A stretch of 64,000 nucleotides of DNA. Source: Porites lobata (lineage: Eukaryota; Cnidaria; Anthozoa; Scleractinia; Poritidae). The stretch's first letter is position 1. Every line of letters starts with the position of its first letter. Positions 23,430 through 34,147 of this stretch are shown one piece after another. The stretch covers positions 1,966,001 through 2,030,000 of the forward strand of contig CALNXK010000014.1 in NCBI GenBank assembly GCA_942486035.1, read 5' to 3'. A program made the translations under genes and the position numbers. The notes beneath the pieces are model-generated. The model made no database searches and was not told where the DNA came from. It saw only the letters and a list, made by a program, of their open reading frames with translations.

Positions 23430-25290
23430 TCTAAGCTTAGTACTTTAGAAAACACGGATACAAGTGCGCATGTTGATTAGTAAAGCAGCCGGTAAATCTT
23501 GTCAACTCGACCCCATTCCCACTCCGATTGTTCTCAAGTTGTTGGATGTTCTATTGCCAGTTGTCACTAAGCTGATCAACCTCTCTTTTGACACCGGTCG
23601 ATTCGCTGAGGCCTGGAAAGAGGCTCTTGTGTTACTATCTCTCAAGAAGCCTAGTTTGGACTTTGCGTTCAAAAATGTCCGTCCAGTCAGTAACCTCTCT
23701 TATATTTCTAAATTGTCGGAGAGGGCTGGGGCTGAGCGGTTTATGGAGCATCTGACGGCCAACAATTTACATTCGCAGCTTCAATCGGCGTATAAACAGC
23801 AACACAGCACGGAGACGGCCTTACTTAAAGTTAAGAATGATATTTTGATCTCTATGGACGAGCAAAATGTCACCTTGCTCGTATTATTAGATTTAAGTGC
23901 AGCTGTTGACACGATAAATCATGATAAGCTGATTGGTCGTCTTGAGTCTGATTTGCGAATAACTGACAATGCGGTTGCCTGGTTTAAATCGTATCTATCT
24001 GACCTGTTCCAGCTTGTCTCTGTAAATGGTAGTCTCTTAGATCAGTTTCCTTTAAAACAAGGTGTTCCTCAAGGATCATGTTCGGGCCCCTTTTCACTAT
24101 CTACACGCGCAAACTGTTTCAGATCGTTGAACGCCACCTCCCACAAGTGCACTGCTACCCGGACGATACACAGTTGTATGTATCATTCAGCCCCAGTCGA
24201 TCCGCAGAAGCTGATTTTGCTATCAAGTCCATGACTGACTGTATCAGTGACATTAGGAGTTGGATGATTTCAGATAATCTTATGTTAAATGATGATAAAA
24301 CAGAATTTTTAATTATAGGTACTAGGCAGCAGCTGGCCAAGGTTAACATCAATTGCATTAGGGTTGGGTCGACTGATGTTTTTCCTGTAACAGTAGCTAG
24401 AAACCAAGGCTCATGGTTTGATGAGCAGCTCATGACTATGTCAACTCATATTAGCAAGTTATGTGGTGTTGCCTTTACCATTTGCATAATATCAAACGCA
24501 TTCGCAAGTATTTGTCTCGAGAATCAACGGAAATGCTTGTCCATGCATCTATTACATCTCGTGTTCATTATTGTAACAGTCTTTTGTATGGGCTGCCCAA
24601 CTACCAGCTTAACAAATTGCAGAGAGTTTGTTTTGAATGCCTCAGCCAGGCTAGTTTGTAATGCCCCTAGGTTTTGCCACATCTCACCCATTCTTCGTGG
24701 TCTGCATTGGCTTCCTGTTAAAGCCCGGATACAATTTAAGATACTGCTTATTACGTTCAAAGCAATTCACGGCCTTGCTCCTAAATATCGTATAGGCTAT
24801 ACGATTTACTAACATTTAAATCGTCCTTATATAACCTTAGTATTTTACTTTCTATGCCAGCTGTTCGATCGAAGACGTTAGGTGATAGAGCTTTTATGGT
24901 AGCAGCGCCAAGGCTCTGGAACTCTCTTCCAAAAGAACTTCGTGCGATTACTAATGTGAACAGTTTTAGGGCGCATATTAAGACTTATCTTTTTAGAACT
25001 TTTTATTCGTGAGCAATTTTATATTCAGTTCTTACTTGCATGCATATATATTTTTATTATTTATTTATTTTTATTTTTTATTTTTATCTTATTTTATTTA
25101 TTATATTTTTATTTTATTTTTATTTTTATTTTTATTATCAATTTATTAATTTAATTTATTTATTTTTTCATTTTTAAATGCATTATCTTTATTTGTTTCT
25201 GGTAAAGTAATGCAGTTGTAATGCGCAGCTGATCATTCTCGTGTTAAGCTGCGCACAATAATTTCATAAATTATTATTATTATTATTACA
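23430..25290 (+). pseudogene. Degenerate CR1/L2-like LINE, 5'-truncated
   Basis: Reverse-transcriptase homology is spread over two frames: 23464-24110 (LVLLDLSAAVDTINHDKL, the first catalytic motif with an altered second position, then LKQGVPQGS) and about 24078-24812. The second frame holds the catalytic box as YPDDTQLY, where the usual residue before DD is A. A final block, DRAFMVAAPRLWNSLPKEL, lies at about 24885-24945. The frame switch at GSCSGP, later stops and the absent endonuclease domain show it is dead. It is followed by an ATTTT-rich stretch (25045-25180), a short TGCGCAGC/GCTGCGCA stem, and a terminal (ATT)n tail at about 25270-25290, a usual end for this lineage. Confidence 0.88.
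25045..25180. repeat. ATTTT/ATTT low-complexity tract in the LINE tail
   Basis: More than 100 bases of degenerate TTTTATTTTTATT repeats within the 3' untranslated part of the LINE. Confidence 0.85.
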
Positions 25291-26279
25291 GAGACAATTT
25301 CCGCTTTCCGTTTTCGTCTTCATTGACTCTTTGGTTGTCTCTGCTTTACAACATGCGGGGTGGCTATGCAATTTCCCGTCAAAATAACCTCGAGTTGCGT
25401 TTGGGTTGCCATACCTGTTGATTGAGTTATTTTACTTTTTGGTATGCCTGTGATGCGGACGGACAGTCGGTGTGCGGTCACGTGATTACCAAATTTTCTC
25501 GGATGGGTAGTTTACCACATTTTCTTACCCATGGTGTTCCGCTGCGCGTGCTTCGCGCGCGAGAGCTCCGCTATTATTGTGCTACTCTCTCGATTCAACC
25601 AAAAAAATGTTATCACATTTACGCTCTTATTTTAAAAAAACCCTGAAGTTGTATTCCTGCGCCCGCACGAATTCTAAAATCTCGTTGTACCCTTCTTTGG
25701 AAACCTCTTGCTGCAATTATAAACATACGAAGATTATAACAATCTTCAAGTGGGAGGATGAATTTAAACCAAATATTTATACATCAATCGCATTCCATTT
25801 TTCCTTTAACCATACATTTAAGAAACCTTATTTAATTTACAGCCGTCTTAAATCTTTTCTTGATAAACACAATGTATTATATCAATTTCCGAGATGTGGA
25901 TTTCGTGAACGTTCCTCCAAACAAAAAATGCACTCTTTCACATTGTTAATATAATACAACGTACCACCGATTGACAAAATTTATTTTTGTTGTATCTTTA
26001 TCAATATAAACAAAGTTATTAGAGGAGAATGGTTACGAAAGGCGGCAAACATCAAAGATTAAAAAAAATGCTCCTGCGTTTATGTCGGGAGCTCCCCGAG
26101 AATGCACAATCATCAGTTTTCTGTTGCCAAATTGTGACGCCGAATTAAGATCAGTGGGACGTTCTGTCGGTCACTAAGATAAAAAAGTTAGAAATGCTAT
26201 TGAACGTTGTGCACCTTCAGGTCCTCAAAAACATATAACTGAGGAGTCTGACGGGTTTCATAGCCATTCCACTCTATTA
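25291..26279. other. Spacer between two LINE remnants
   Basis: Contains a CG-rich patch GCGCGTGCTTCGCGCGCGAG (25542-25561). The ORF at 25577-25954 has no domain that I recognise. Confidence 0.35.
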
Positions 26280-26870
26280 ACTACGACGTAAAGAAGGTAT
26301 TTGACACAGTTGATCATTCAATCTTAATGGAAAAGGTTGAACATTTTGTTATAAGAAGTGAAGTCATAACTGTTTTTCATCCTATCTGCGTGACTAATGT
26401 ATACCAAAGTACACTGGGTCTTGCATTCCAAAAAGACAAAACAATTTGGGGTGTCCCTCAAAGGTCTGTCCTAGGTCCACTAATGACAATAATGATATTC
26501 AAAATTCATCAGGAAAACGAAACATTTTTTCTTAAAAGTAAGTAAATCAAACTTTGGGGGAAATATCATATTCAATACATCGCAACAAAAATGAGCGAAT
26601 CACTCGAAAACCTTGTGAGGTTAAAGAACTTTGTTCCTTCCTGCTCCTTGTTAGATATTTAATGATCTCTGATCCAACCTTATATATAACCTAAGACCAC
26701 GCGGTTTGGGGAAAAGCTGCTTAATCTAAATTTATTAAAACGAGATTTTGATCTTTCAAAATCGTGCGCTTCGCTTAATCAATTTTGCACCGTTAAGATT
26801 TCAAGCTGCCTATTTATTTGACCTCTATAATGTTCTTCCGCTGATTTTCTGTACTTTAAATCCATTTGAA
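26280..26870 (+). pseudogene. Second LINE reverse-transcriptase fragment
   Basis: The plus-strand translation gives YDVKKVFDTVDHSILMEKVE, the first catalytic motif region, and then GVPQRSVLGPL, the conserved GVPQGSVLGP box with a G-to-R change. After several stops a block FQNRALRLINFAPLRFQA (about 26757-26810) matches the C-terminal region of the same kind of ORF. It is a different subfamily from the 23.4-kb element, judging by the KK.FDTV(D/N)HSIL form. The YxDD box is not recognisable. Confidence 0.75.
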
Positions 26871-27599
26871 TCATAATGAGTGCCGTATTTAATAACAAAG
26901 CACCCCTTAATTTATAAGGTGGCTTGGGGTTCTCAGGTTCAATACCTCAGCCAAGTTTGAGCATAAAAAACGTCGCTATTAACAAAGATTTGGAAAAATT
27001 ACCAACACAGCTGTATTAAAAAAGATGAAAATTTGTTTTGATCAGGGTTACAATAACATAAAAGTCGTCATTTTGACCCCTGAATAATGAGAGGTTCCCA
27101 CTAATAAACATGAAATTTCCGACGAAGAACTTAGAGAACTGTAGCCTTTATTTTACTGCCTTACAAGTTATCAATAATGTTGAAACTCAGGTTAAAGACC
27201 TTATAAAACGATATCTCAAATTCAAAATAAATCTATCTAGCGGTTTCTAAACTTTTCGCTTATTTATTTAAGCAGACCAAAATGTTAACTAAACCGCTAT
27301 CAAGAGCGCCTCGACACGTAATAACTAAATCCTTCTTTCTGGCAATCGGCTAAAGCAATCTTCATGATCCTTCACACACATTTTTAAAAAGATTCAAACT
27401 ATTATGATATGAGGTCAAGTTGCAATTCAAAAGGGTCTCGTTTTCTTCAGACAACAGCAGAACATCAAGATAGTCCGGTTTTTATGTATTTTAAACCATA
27501 AAATTAAAGGTCATCCGAAAATATCTCGTTAACGCTCTTACAGATTTTGCCTAGACTTAAACGTACATTGAGGTGAATATTGGAAGGAAAACCTCTGGT
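26871..27599. other. Spacer, nothing supported
   Basis: AT-rich DNA, possibly the decayed 3' part of the preceding LINE. No genes or terminal repeats were seen. Confidence 0.4.
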
Positions 27600-27851
27600 G
27601 CCTATACTAGGTGGTGTCAGTAGCGATCGGTGTCATATTGGCCTTTTGCAGAGGTGCCATTCTATTCATTTTAGCAACAGCAATTGAATATTACATTTTA
27701 ATGTAATATTTACATTACGACCGTTTAGAACTTTTTAACTAGTTCGCTAAAAATGGTGCATTTTAACTAAATTGTTTATCTTGAATAAATAAAAAAGTCA
27801 AGCTCGGTAAAAAGACACCGCAGAACAACAGCGTTACTTTTTATAACAATA

Positions 27852-28337
27852 GGGAGCTTAAGCAACAACAACGACGACAGCAGTCAAAATATCACTATGA
27901 AAATAAATTTGCGTCCTTTCAAACTTTATCTAGCCTCCCACGCGGCGTTTTTAGGGGAGCTTGTTTTTCAACCCTCCCCACAAACTGTGGGGAGGGATGA
28001 AAAACGAGCTCCCCTAAAAACGCCTGCGTGGGAGGCTAAACTTTATCGCGTCTATTTGGAACCGCTCAATTCGTCATATGTAGGCGACTTTTCCGGGAGT
28101 TGAATTCTTAAGGGCTTTATCCATGTTCAAACAGAAAAAGGAAAATTTGTCGTTGTATGTTCACGTCCTCCATAAAATGTCGCATTGGGAGGTTTCACGT
28201 CGTAGTGGTCCAGTGGACGTCAAAGAAATGTTCTAAAAAGCGTGATGCACGTGCAGAGCTGTCGTTTTGCTCATAAAACCAATTGTTTTTTGACTTTGTC
28301 ACCGGTCGTTGTCGTCGTGGTCGTTGCTTAAGCTCCC
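27852..28337. mobile_element. TA-type MITE (GGGAGCTTAAGC ends)
   Basis: The left end GGGAGCTTAAGCAACAACAA mirrors the right end TCGTTGCTTAAGCTCCC. TA dinucleotides at 27850-27851 and 28338-28339 are the target duplication, as in Tc1/mariner-like elements. Copy 1 of the surrounding repeat reads AACAATGAAAAATCC without the insertion. The element contains the foldback at 27931-28038. Confidence 0.88.
27931..28038. mobile_element. Foldback element with 9-bp target duplication
   Basis: A 108-bp near-perfect hairpin. The left arm begins TAGCCTCCCACGC, the right arm ends GCGTGGGAGGCTA, and the loop lies around CCCCACAAACTGTGGGG. AACTTTATC flanks it on both sides (27922-27930 and 28039-28047), an exact 9-bp duplication that suggests mobilisation by a Mutator-like or similar transposase. 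It is inserted inside the TA-type MITE. Confidence 0.9.
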
Positions 28338-28410
28338 TAATGAAAAATCCAGACCGCTACTAAGCTCTACAGCTGTTATTCATAAGATGATGCTATATAA
28401 ATTACCCATA

Positions 28411-29594
28411 ATAAAGTAAATGGGTTAGTTCTAAGGGAGCAATTCAAGAAGGACGTCGTTGATGGTGACTGGTCTTGATTAAAATGTTCAGAAACAAGAA
28501 TAGAATTAGAAACGTGGCCATAGCAACCGTGACTCTGTCAGAAAAGCACGCGAGGCTCACCTCGTCGACAAAGAAATGACATTAGAACACCGTGGTATAA
28601 GTAGACATGATGAACTCAATAAGTGACAGCGATCTTTTTTACTAGCCTATCATTTTCTGTCTGGTATGTATTCAAATCTCGCATATGTAACGTTCATCTT
28701 GTATACGTATTCATTTTTCTTTTTTAGCTCTCGTTAAAGACATGTGTTGCAAAGCCGAGTATCAGGCAAATATAGTTCACCATTTTATTATTGTTTTCTT
28801 TCTCTATTTTTTCTACCACTCTTCCTGCCGTAAGGATCAGTTTACTGTTTTAATTTTAAAAGTTGGTGTAAATCGTTACCAGACAAAGGGGTGTTATCTA
28901 AAACTCGTTGCAGGTATAAGGCGATTTCGATCGTTGCTATGGCGACATGGATGATTTAAAACAAACCCCAAATGTTAAATTTAGTAGGTTTATGCAAAAT
29001 CTAGTCATTAGATTTCGTTATGAATTTGCACACAGCTTACAATTAGTAACCTTCAGTTAAAAAAAATGATAAAAAAAATACAAGAAACTTAATTATGTCA
29101 CATAGATTGCTTGTTTCAACTTTTATTTCGAGGCTTTCGTTGACGACTGAAGTGTGATATGACTAGATTTTTTTATAGTTTAACGTTTGCATGCCTATGT
29201 AAGTCAACAAAACTCTATAAAGCGCCCTCATATTGTTCCCTATTAAAGTACGCATGCTCAATACTTAAGCACGTGCTGAGATCACGTGATATGTCAAAGG
29301 TGACGAAAACAGAATAAATTTCTACTGATAATTTCTAGGCGTTTTTCTCCCGGTTGCTTATCCTCCTCATGGTAAAGACGTTAACAGCAAAGGGATAAAG
29401 CATCTTCCTACAAAAGCTGTGTTCAGCTACCTTAACATAGATTGAGATAACCATCTTTTGAAAATATTTTGAATAAAGAATATAACAATTAATGGACCCA
29501 GTGCTCTCGTATGCTGTGACCAATTATGGAGATCTCAGAGAGTGTCATGTGGCCGATCTGTATAATTCTTCATATCGTGCTTGTCCAATAAAAA
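28411..29594. other. 3' flank of gene copy A
   Basis: AT-rich DNA with no supported gene. A poly-A signal for copy A should lie just below 29595. AATAAA-like hexamers on the minus strand are too common in this DNA to choose one. Confidence 0.4.
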
Positions 29595-30130
29595 TTATCG
29601 CACAAAGACCTGCCAAATGTCACCAACTGATAGGGGAAACGTTTTGTCGTCACACTGATATCTTGAACCGCCTTTTAGGCGATAAAACCGAGTAGATGAC
29701 CATGTTAAGGGCCTGACAAAAAGGCGATCATTTGTTAACTTCGATGCATGTCCCCACCGATTTTTAGTCGGTTGACCCCACTTGTCGCAGTTGACGGCGA
29801 GAGATGAGTTGTCATCTGGAAGGCGTGTAAAGGATCCACAAGCTACGGGAATGTTATCAGAAGTGGTAAAAAAATTCACCACGTTTGTCCCATTGGTATC
29901 TTCGTTAGTCATGATGTGAAATGCTCGGCCTGTTGCGTTTTTGAAGCAATAGAAACGGATCTGCGTGAAGCCCATATCTTGTTTCAACTGATTGAAGCCA
30001 CTTCTCAGCAGGTATTGGTTGTTAGAAGTGTATGCTGAAAGAATTGTCCTATAAGAATCCGACTCGGTTGAGCTATCGTTTGATGAATTTAACGATTCCA
30101 TAATAAAGCGAGAGATTAGAAGCCATCCAC
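29595..30130 (-). CDS. PAN/fibrinogen-like gene copy A, exon 3
   Basis: Acceptor TTGTTTCAG precedes 30130. The exon is 536 nt, read in phase 1, and ends in TAA at 29595. It starts GGWLLISRFIMES, the continuation of the fibrinogen-type motif, followed by a region conserved with copy B (LKQDMGFTQIR, FHIMT, CGSFTRLPDDNSS, DIWQVFVR at the end). The canonical fibrinogen C-domain calcium and ligand motifs are not seen, so this is a divergent or lineage-specific domain. The exon itself is open throughout. Whether it is expressed as protein depends on the frameshift in exon 2. Confidence 0.8.
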
Positions 30131-30206
30131 CTGAAACAATGGGTAACAGGAAGAAGTTACTAAAAACTTCTAATACTCTGGCTGATACTAGTACTATCAC
30201 CTAGGA

Positions 30207-30332
30207 ATATTAGACACTTAATGTCAGATCCCGAGGGAAACAGTTAGTTTTGTTTTCCGGAAACATAAGGACTCGAGGGAAAACAAAACTAACTGGTTTC
30301 CTGAGGGACCTGGCATTAAGTGTTTTGTTATA
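30207..30332. repeat. Foldback repeat in intron 2 of copy A
   Basis: The left arm ACACTTAATGTCAGATCCC with AGTTAGTTTTGTTTTCC mirrors the right arm GGAAAACAAAACTAACTGG with GGCATTAAGTGT. About 55-base arms with a short spacer. Probably a MITE. Confidence 0.8.
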
Positions 30333-30643
30333 TTTCTGGACTTTCACTTCAACAGCAACAAAAGAATAACCGGAGCGAACCAAAACAGTCGACTCGGCAC
30401 TTATAAGAACACAAATTTCATTCTCAAAACCACTGAATGAATGATTTGCAAAGTACTTTCCTTATATTATCTGCATCTTTTTCCTGCACTACCCGCTGTT
30501 TCTCTTCCGGAATAACTTTGAAAATGGTTTTTAGCTTGAGACTTCCTGGTTGTGTTGTTGTGTTCATTCACGAAAAAGAAAACTGGCGGTGTTTTTCCCG
30601 CCTTCTGTCACTGCACTTTCCACCATGCTTTGATCACGTCCTG

Positions 30644-30671
30644 TAATGTACCCCAAGCGGGGTACATTACT
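30644..30671. repeat. Perfect 12-bp-arm palindrome
   Basis: GTAATGTACCCC, AAGC, GGGGTACATTAC. It is an isolated hairpin in the intron and may be a relic of a foldback element. Confidence 0.85.
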
Positions 30672-30912
30672 TAATATATCACCATCGGGATACATTTGAT
30701 TTTAGTCGAGGCCACGTGACCAAGCATCAACCAATGGCATTCCCTGTTTAGCTGAGTGAAAGTCTAGGAATATAACAATACACTTTATCATTCAACTTCA
30801 CTCAGCAGAGTACAAATAACACTCAAAACAAGTCCAAATGTTTCACTTTATTTCAAATATTTCCAGGAGAATATACTAAGTTCTACATTCTCCTCAAGTT
30901 GAATAATGAATC

Positions 30913-31145
30913 CTTATTGGACGGTTTAGTGTTTAGCACGTACGTATTTTGAACGAGCTTTTTAGCTCACTAGACGCTACGTGGGTAGACTACGAGTAGT
31001 CCCCCATTTTTTATCAGGGAAAGTAGAGTGAGTGAAACGCGAGCGCGGGTGAAAATCACCCCACGCTAGAAAGGCGAGACGCGGTGGGGAGACTGCCTGA
31101 CTCGTAAAATATCCCACGATACTAAACACTAAACTGTCCAATAAG
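30913..31145. mobile_element. MITE with CTTATTGGAC termini
   Basis: 24-bp ends beginning CTTATTGGAC and including GTTTAGTGTTTAG are inverted at 31120-31145. Inside are ACTACGAGTAGTCCCCCATT and a GC-rich body with CGCGAGCGCGGGTG. No target duplication was identified. Lies in intron 2 of gene copy A. Confidence 0.7.
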
Positions 31146-31529
31146 ATATATGTACTATCAGAACTGCTCAGCTATAATTTTACTATGTGCTAATAAATTA
31201 ATAGGCCCTTTGCAGCTTGCAGTCACGTGACTTGTTTAATACCATCAGGATACAATTAAGATAAAAAGACAAGAGGAAATCAGCTAGAAAAACAATTTTG
31301 AGGTGATTAACAAATATGACAAAGATTATATGATTCTGCGAACTTATCGGGTATTTCATGGGGAAAAAATTGCTGAATTGCACAGGTGCGGTTCAGTGAA
31401 ATTTCCTTTCTACATATAGTCAGTTTCCTTTGTCATTTAAACCGCCAGAAAGCGCACTGTTTAAAGTGTAAAGTCATCGTGGCAAACGCGTTATCTTAAT
31501 GTTAATCTTTAAAAGACTGGCTTTTAAAG

Positions 31530-33087
31530 ACCGATTACAAACATGGCAACGATTTCATCAAAGCGAGGCTTTTCGGTAGCAACCGTTGCTAAGGGCTGGT
31601 CGCTTGTTTATATGCTAATGCGAGTCCGTTATCATGTTGTTTTTTTCGCTCTGGAAACAATAGAAAACTTTCAAGAAGTCACTGTCAGTTTCTTGAGATA
31701 AAATAAAGGTCATTGCTTTTTACTTTGCCTACATTATACAAATCTGAACGTAGATGATAGCAAAAATCACGATAGCGATGAACTTATGTGTGAATTGATA
31801 TTACATTACCGACTTTGACCTTGAACTTCTTGAAATTATCTTAGACTTTCACTGTTTGTTCTTTTTTACCGAACAGTATTATGCAGTTCATAATGGATAG
31901 GCTGTGGAAAAGATGCATGTGAAGGAATTAAAGGAAATTCTTTTAAGGAAGAAAGTGAGCCTGAAATATTAACAGTGAAGGGCCCAACCTGTTGCAAAGT
32001 GAGCAACCCTCTGTTTTCTATGATTAAATACACTAGAAAACTTTAATGTACCTTTGATTTTTGTCTCATTATTTTTTCTGTCTAAGTGATTCCAAGTTTA
32101 AAATCAGCGACCCTTAATGATTTTTTTGTGCAGAAGTTATTGTGAAGTTGGAGCATGTTCTTTTCTTATTGAAGTTCAGCAACGTGTGTACGCAACTCGC
32201 TAATTTGATCCACATCACTTTCCGAGTTGCGTTCATTTTTACTACTGCGGGATGGCTTCTGATCATGAGCTATAGAATGGCTCGGTGTCCTCTTACGTGG
32301 TGTGATTATCGCTTAAGGGATGCTACCGACCATGAAAAGATAGAGGAAACAGCATCATCTTTTAAATATCGTCAAGCGGTTAAGGATACACGAAACTCAC
32401 TTATCTTGAAATGCAAGAAGCAGATTTAAGTTTGTTTAGTTATCTGAAATGCTGGAGATACGTCTCGTTAATTTTCACAAGTCACTCCTTAAATATAAGT
32501 CGTATCGAGAAATATCAGAAATCTGAAACGATAGGCTTAATGAACGAGAATTTTGAAAGTAGTACCTTCAGTCTTACAGCATCTGTTGGGAGGCAATGAT
32601 ACGTGATCTTTTTCCCATCCGGCCCTACACGATAACCACTCTTGCAGCACAAAGGCACGCACCAACTATCCGGCATGTTTCACTATTTATATATATACAG
32701 CAAAAATGGTATACAATCCAATTCTAAAAGATCAGCTTTTGGAATGATAACATTTAAGCCTTCAAGTCAACCTTAAATACAATGAATGAAAAATATCAGG
32801 CAGTCAAAGTGTCGCGATCGCTACAAATGACTCTGTCTGTGATCGCTGTGTGTCAGTTGATCGTTCAATTTAGCATAGACAAACAGTATTCAAAGCGTAC
32901 ATGCCAGATTGAAACCTCTTTCAGGGAAGAAAACTGACTTATTTTTGCCGAATTTAGGGGAAAAGACGCCTGAGAAGCTGCAGGCTTTCTAGCAACGGCA
33001 CAGGTAAACACAGGCAACCAGCCCCTAGCAACGGTTGCCACCGAAAAGCCTCGCTTTGGTAAAATCATCGCCATATTTGCAATCGGT
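31530..33087. mobile_element. 1.56-kb element with about 86-bp terminal inverted repeats
   Basis: The left end ACCGATTACAAACATGGC and the right end (inverse ACCGATTGCAAATATGGC) stay alignable for about 86 bases through GCGAGGCTTTTCGGT and CAACCGTTGCT. The interior, including an ORF at 32142-32429, shows no transposase that I recognise. The right end stops 40 bases from exon 2 of copy A. Confidence 0.75.
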
Positions 33088-33126
33088 GTATTCCGTTTTG
33101 AATTTCTCGAGAATACAAAACGTTAC

Positions 33127-33277
33127 CTCTGTCAGTATTCATGTCACAATAAACGGGGAAAGGATTTCCTGAGTCAGTGGGGTCAATCCAGTATCCACCA
33201 TTTTCCCTGAGCGTCACCGCTTGTTGAAATGTCTTTACAGGACGAGCCTGGAATCGAGGCTTTTGAGCCTTTTTTAG
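33127..33277 (-). pseudogene. PAN/fibrinogen-like gene copy A, exon 2 with one-base insertion
   Basis: Acceptor TTATTGTAG before 33277 and donor GTAACG after 33127 match copy B. The exon is 151 nt against 150 in B. The extra base is in a T-run on the plus strand (CCATTTTCCC here, CCATTTCCC in B, around 33200), turning QGNGGYWIDP into QGKWW and a stop soon after. Before and after this point the protein matches B (KKGSKASIPGSSCKDI, then DSGNPFPVYCDMN in the other frame). It is either a true inactivating mutation or a homopolymer error in the assembly. Confidence 0.8.
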
Positions 33278-33828
33278 CTACAATAAAACAGTAAAAGATA
33301 ATTTAACACTGACTGTTAAACCGTAGAACCTGTTCCGGAGGAGTTGGTATCGATTTTTCAGTTTTCCTTTCTAGTTTTATTTGTTTGGATTTTTTACTTT
33401 GAATTCTTTGGGCTCAATGGCAAAAGTAATCAAGTTGTCCAAAACTGTTTATTGTAAAATTATAAAAGAAATTTCTGACGTCATTGTTGCGTTCGACGAA
33501 GGAGAACGCATGCTAATTGTGTCGTTTTGTCCAGCGGCTTCGCAATCCCATAACACATGTTAACACATCATCGTGGGCTGGCAAAGATGGTCTTGGTCTC
33601 ATACAAGAGAGAATGAATGTGCCGACCCTAAGATTCCAGTATGGTCTTTGAAAGTTAACCTAACAATAAAAGGGCAATACTTTTGATAACAGTATATATA
33701 AACATTTTAGGTCATATTTTTGTAAAAAAAAATTGCTAAAGTAAACGCTAAATAGTAAACCTCACCTAGAGCCTTTAGAAGTACGCCTATTGGCTTGCTT
33801 TCGGAAAATCTTAAGTGTCTTAAAATAC

Positions 33829-34147
33829 CTCGGAAAGGATTCTCCATGTAAGTAGCAGCTGGATTTTCCTCCTTATCCATTGGCCTTGACTTCTTTGTCT
33901 CTTTCTTTAGTTTGCATTCCTTAGTGTTCCAGAGAAACGTAGCACTCTGACATTGTTCATCTAAGGTACAGTCAAAGAAACATTGACCGAAATTTTCAGC
34001 CGTCGAGCTTTTGTAGTCATGCCCAATTAAAGCCCATCCAAACTCCTCTCTACCGGTGTCTTGACAGACAGCGTTGGGAGGCTGATCTGCGATGATTTCT
34101 ACGACGTAGAACATGACGCCAAGAATTGCGCGCCAAAAACCAACCAT
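33829..34147 (-). CDS. PAN/fibrinogen-like gene copy A, exon 1 (signal peptide and PAN/Apple domain)
   Basis: The ATG at 34147 begins MVGFWRAILGVMFYVVEIIA, a likely secretion signal. It is followed by a cysteine-patterned PAN/Apple-type domain (VCQDTG, FGWALIGHDYKSSTAENFGQ, CFFDCTLDEQC, ECKL). The exon is 319 nt and ends CCGAG before GTATTT, phase 1, exactly as in copy B. Upstream on the sense strand GGTCATTGGTG, a CCAAT-type box, is conserved in copy C and partly in B, so it is a probable promoter element. The gene reads to exon 2 at 33277 and exon 3 at 30130. As sequenced, the full ORF is broken only in exon 2. Confidence 0.8.

Larger units (their letters stand above)
27600..28410. repeat. 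Segmental duplication flank, copy 2 (interrupted)
   Basis: Homologous to 17880-18260, including CATATTGGCCTTTTGCAG and ATTGTTTATCTTGAATAA. It is split by the MITE at 27852-28337. Sequence on both sides of the insertion is collinear with copy 1. It lies 3' of gene copy A. Confidence 0.8.

Noticed and set aside
32142..32429. ORF with GWLLIMSYR resembling the exon 3 start of the array genes
   Set aside because: It is on the opposite strand to the array, the resemblance is limited to a few residues, and it lies inside a transposon-like element.
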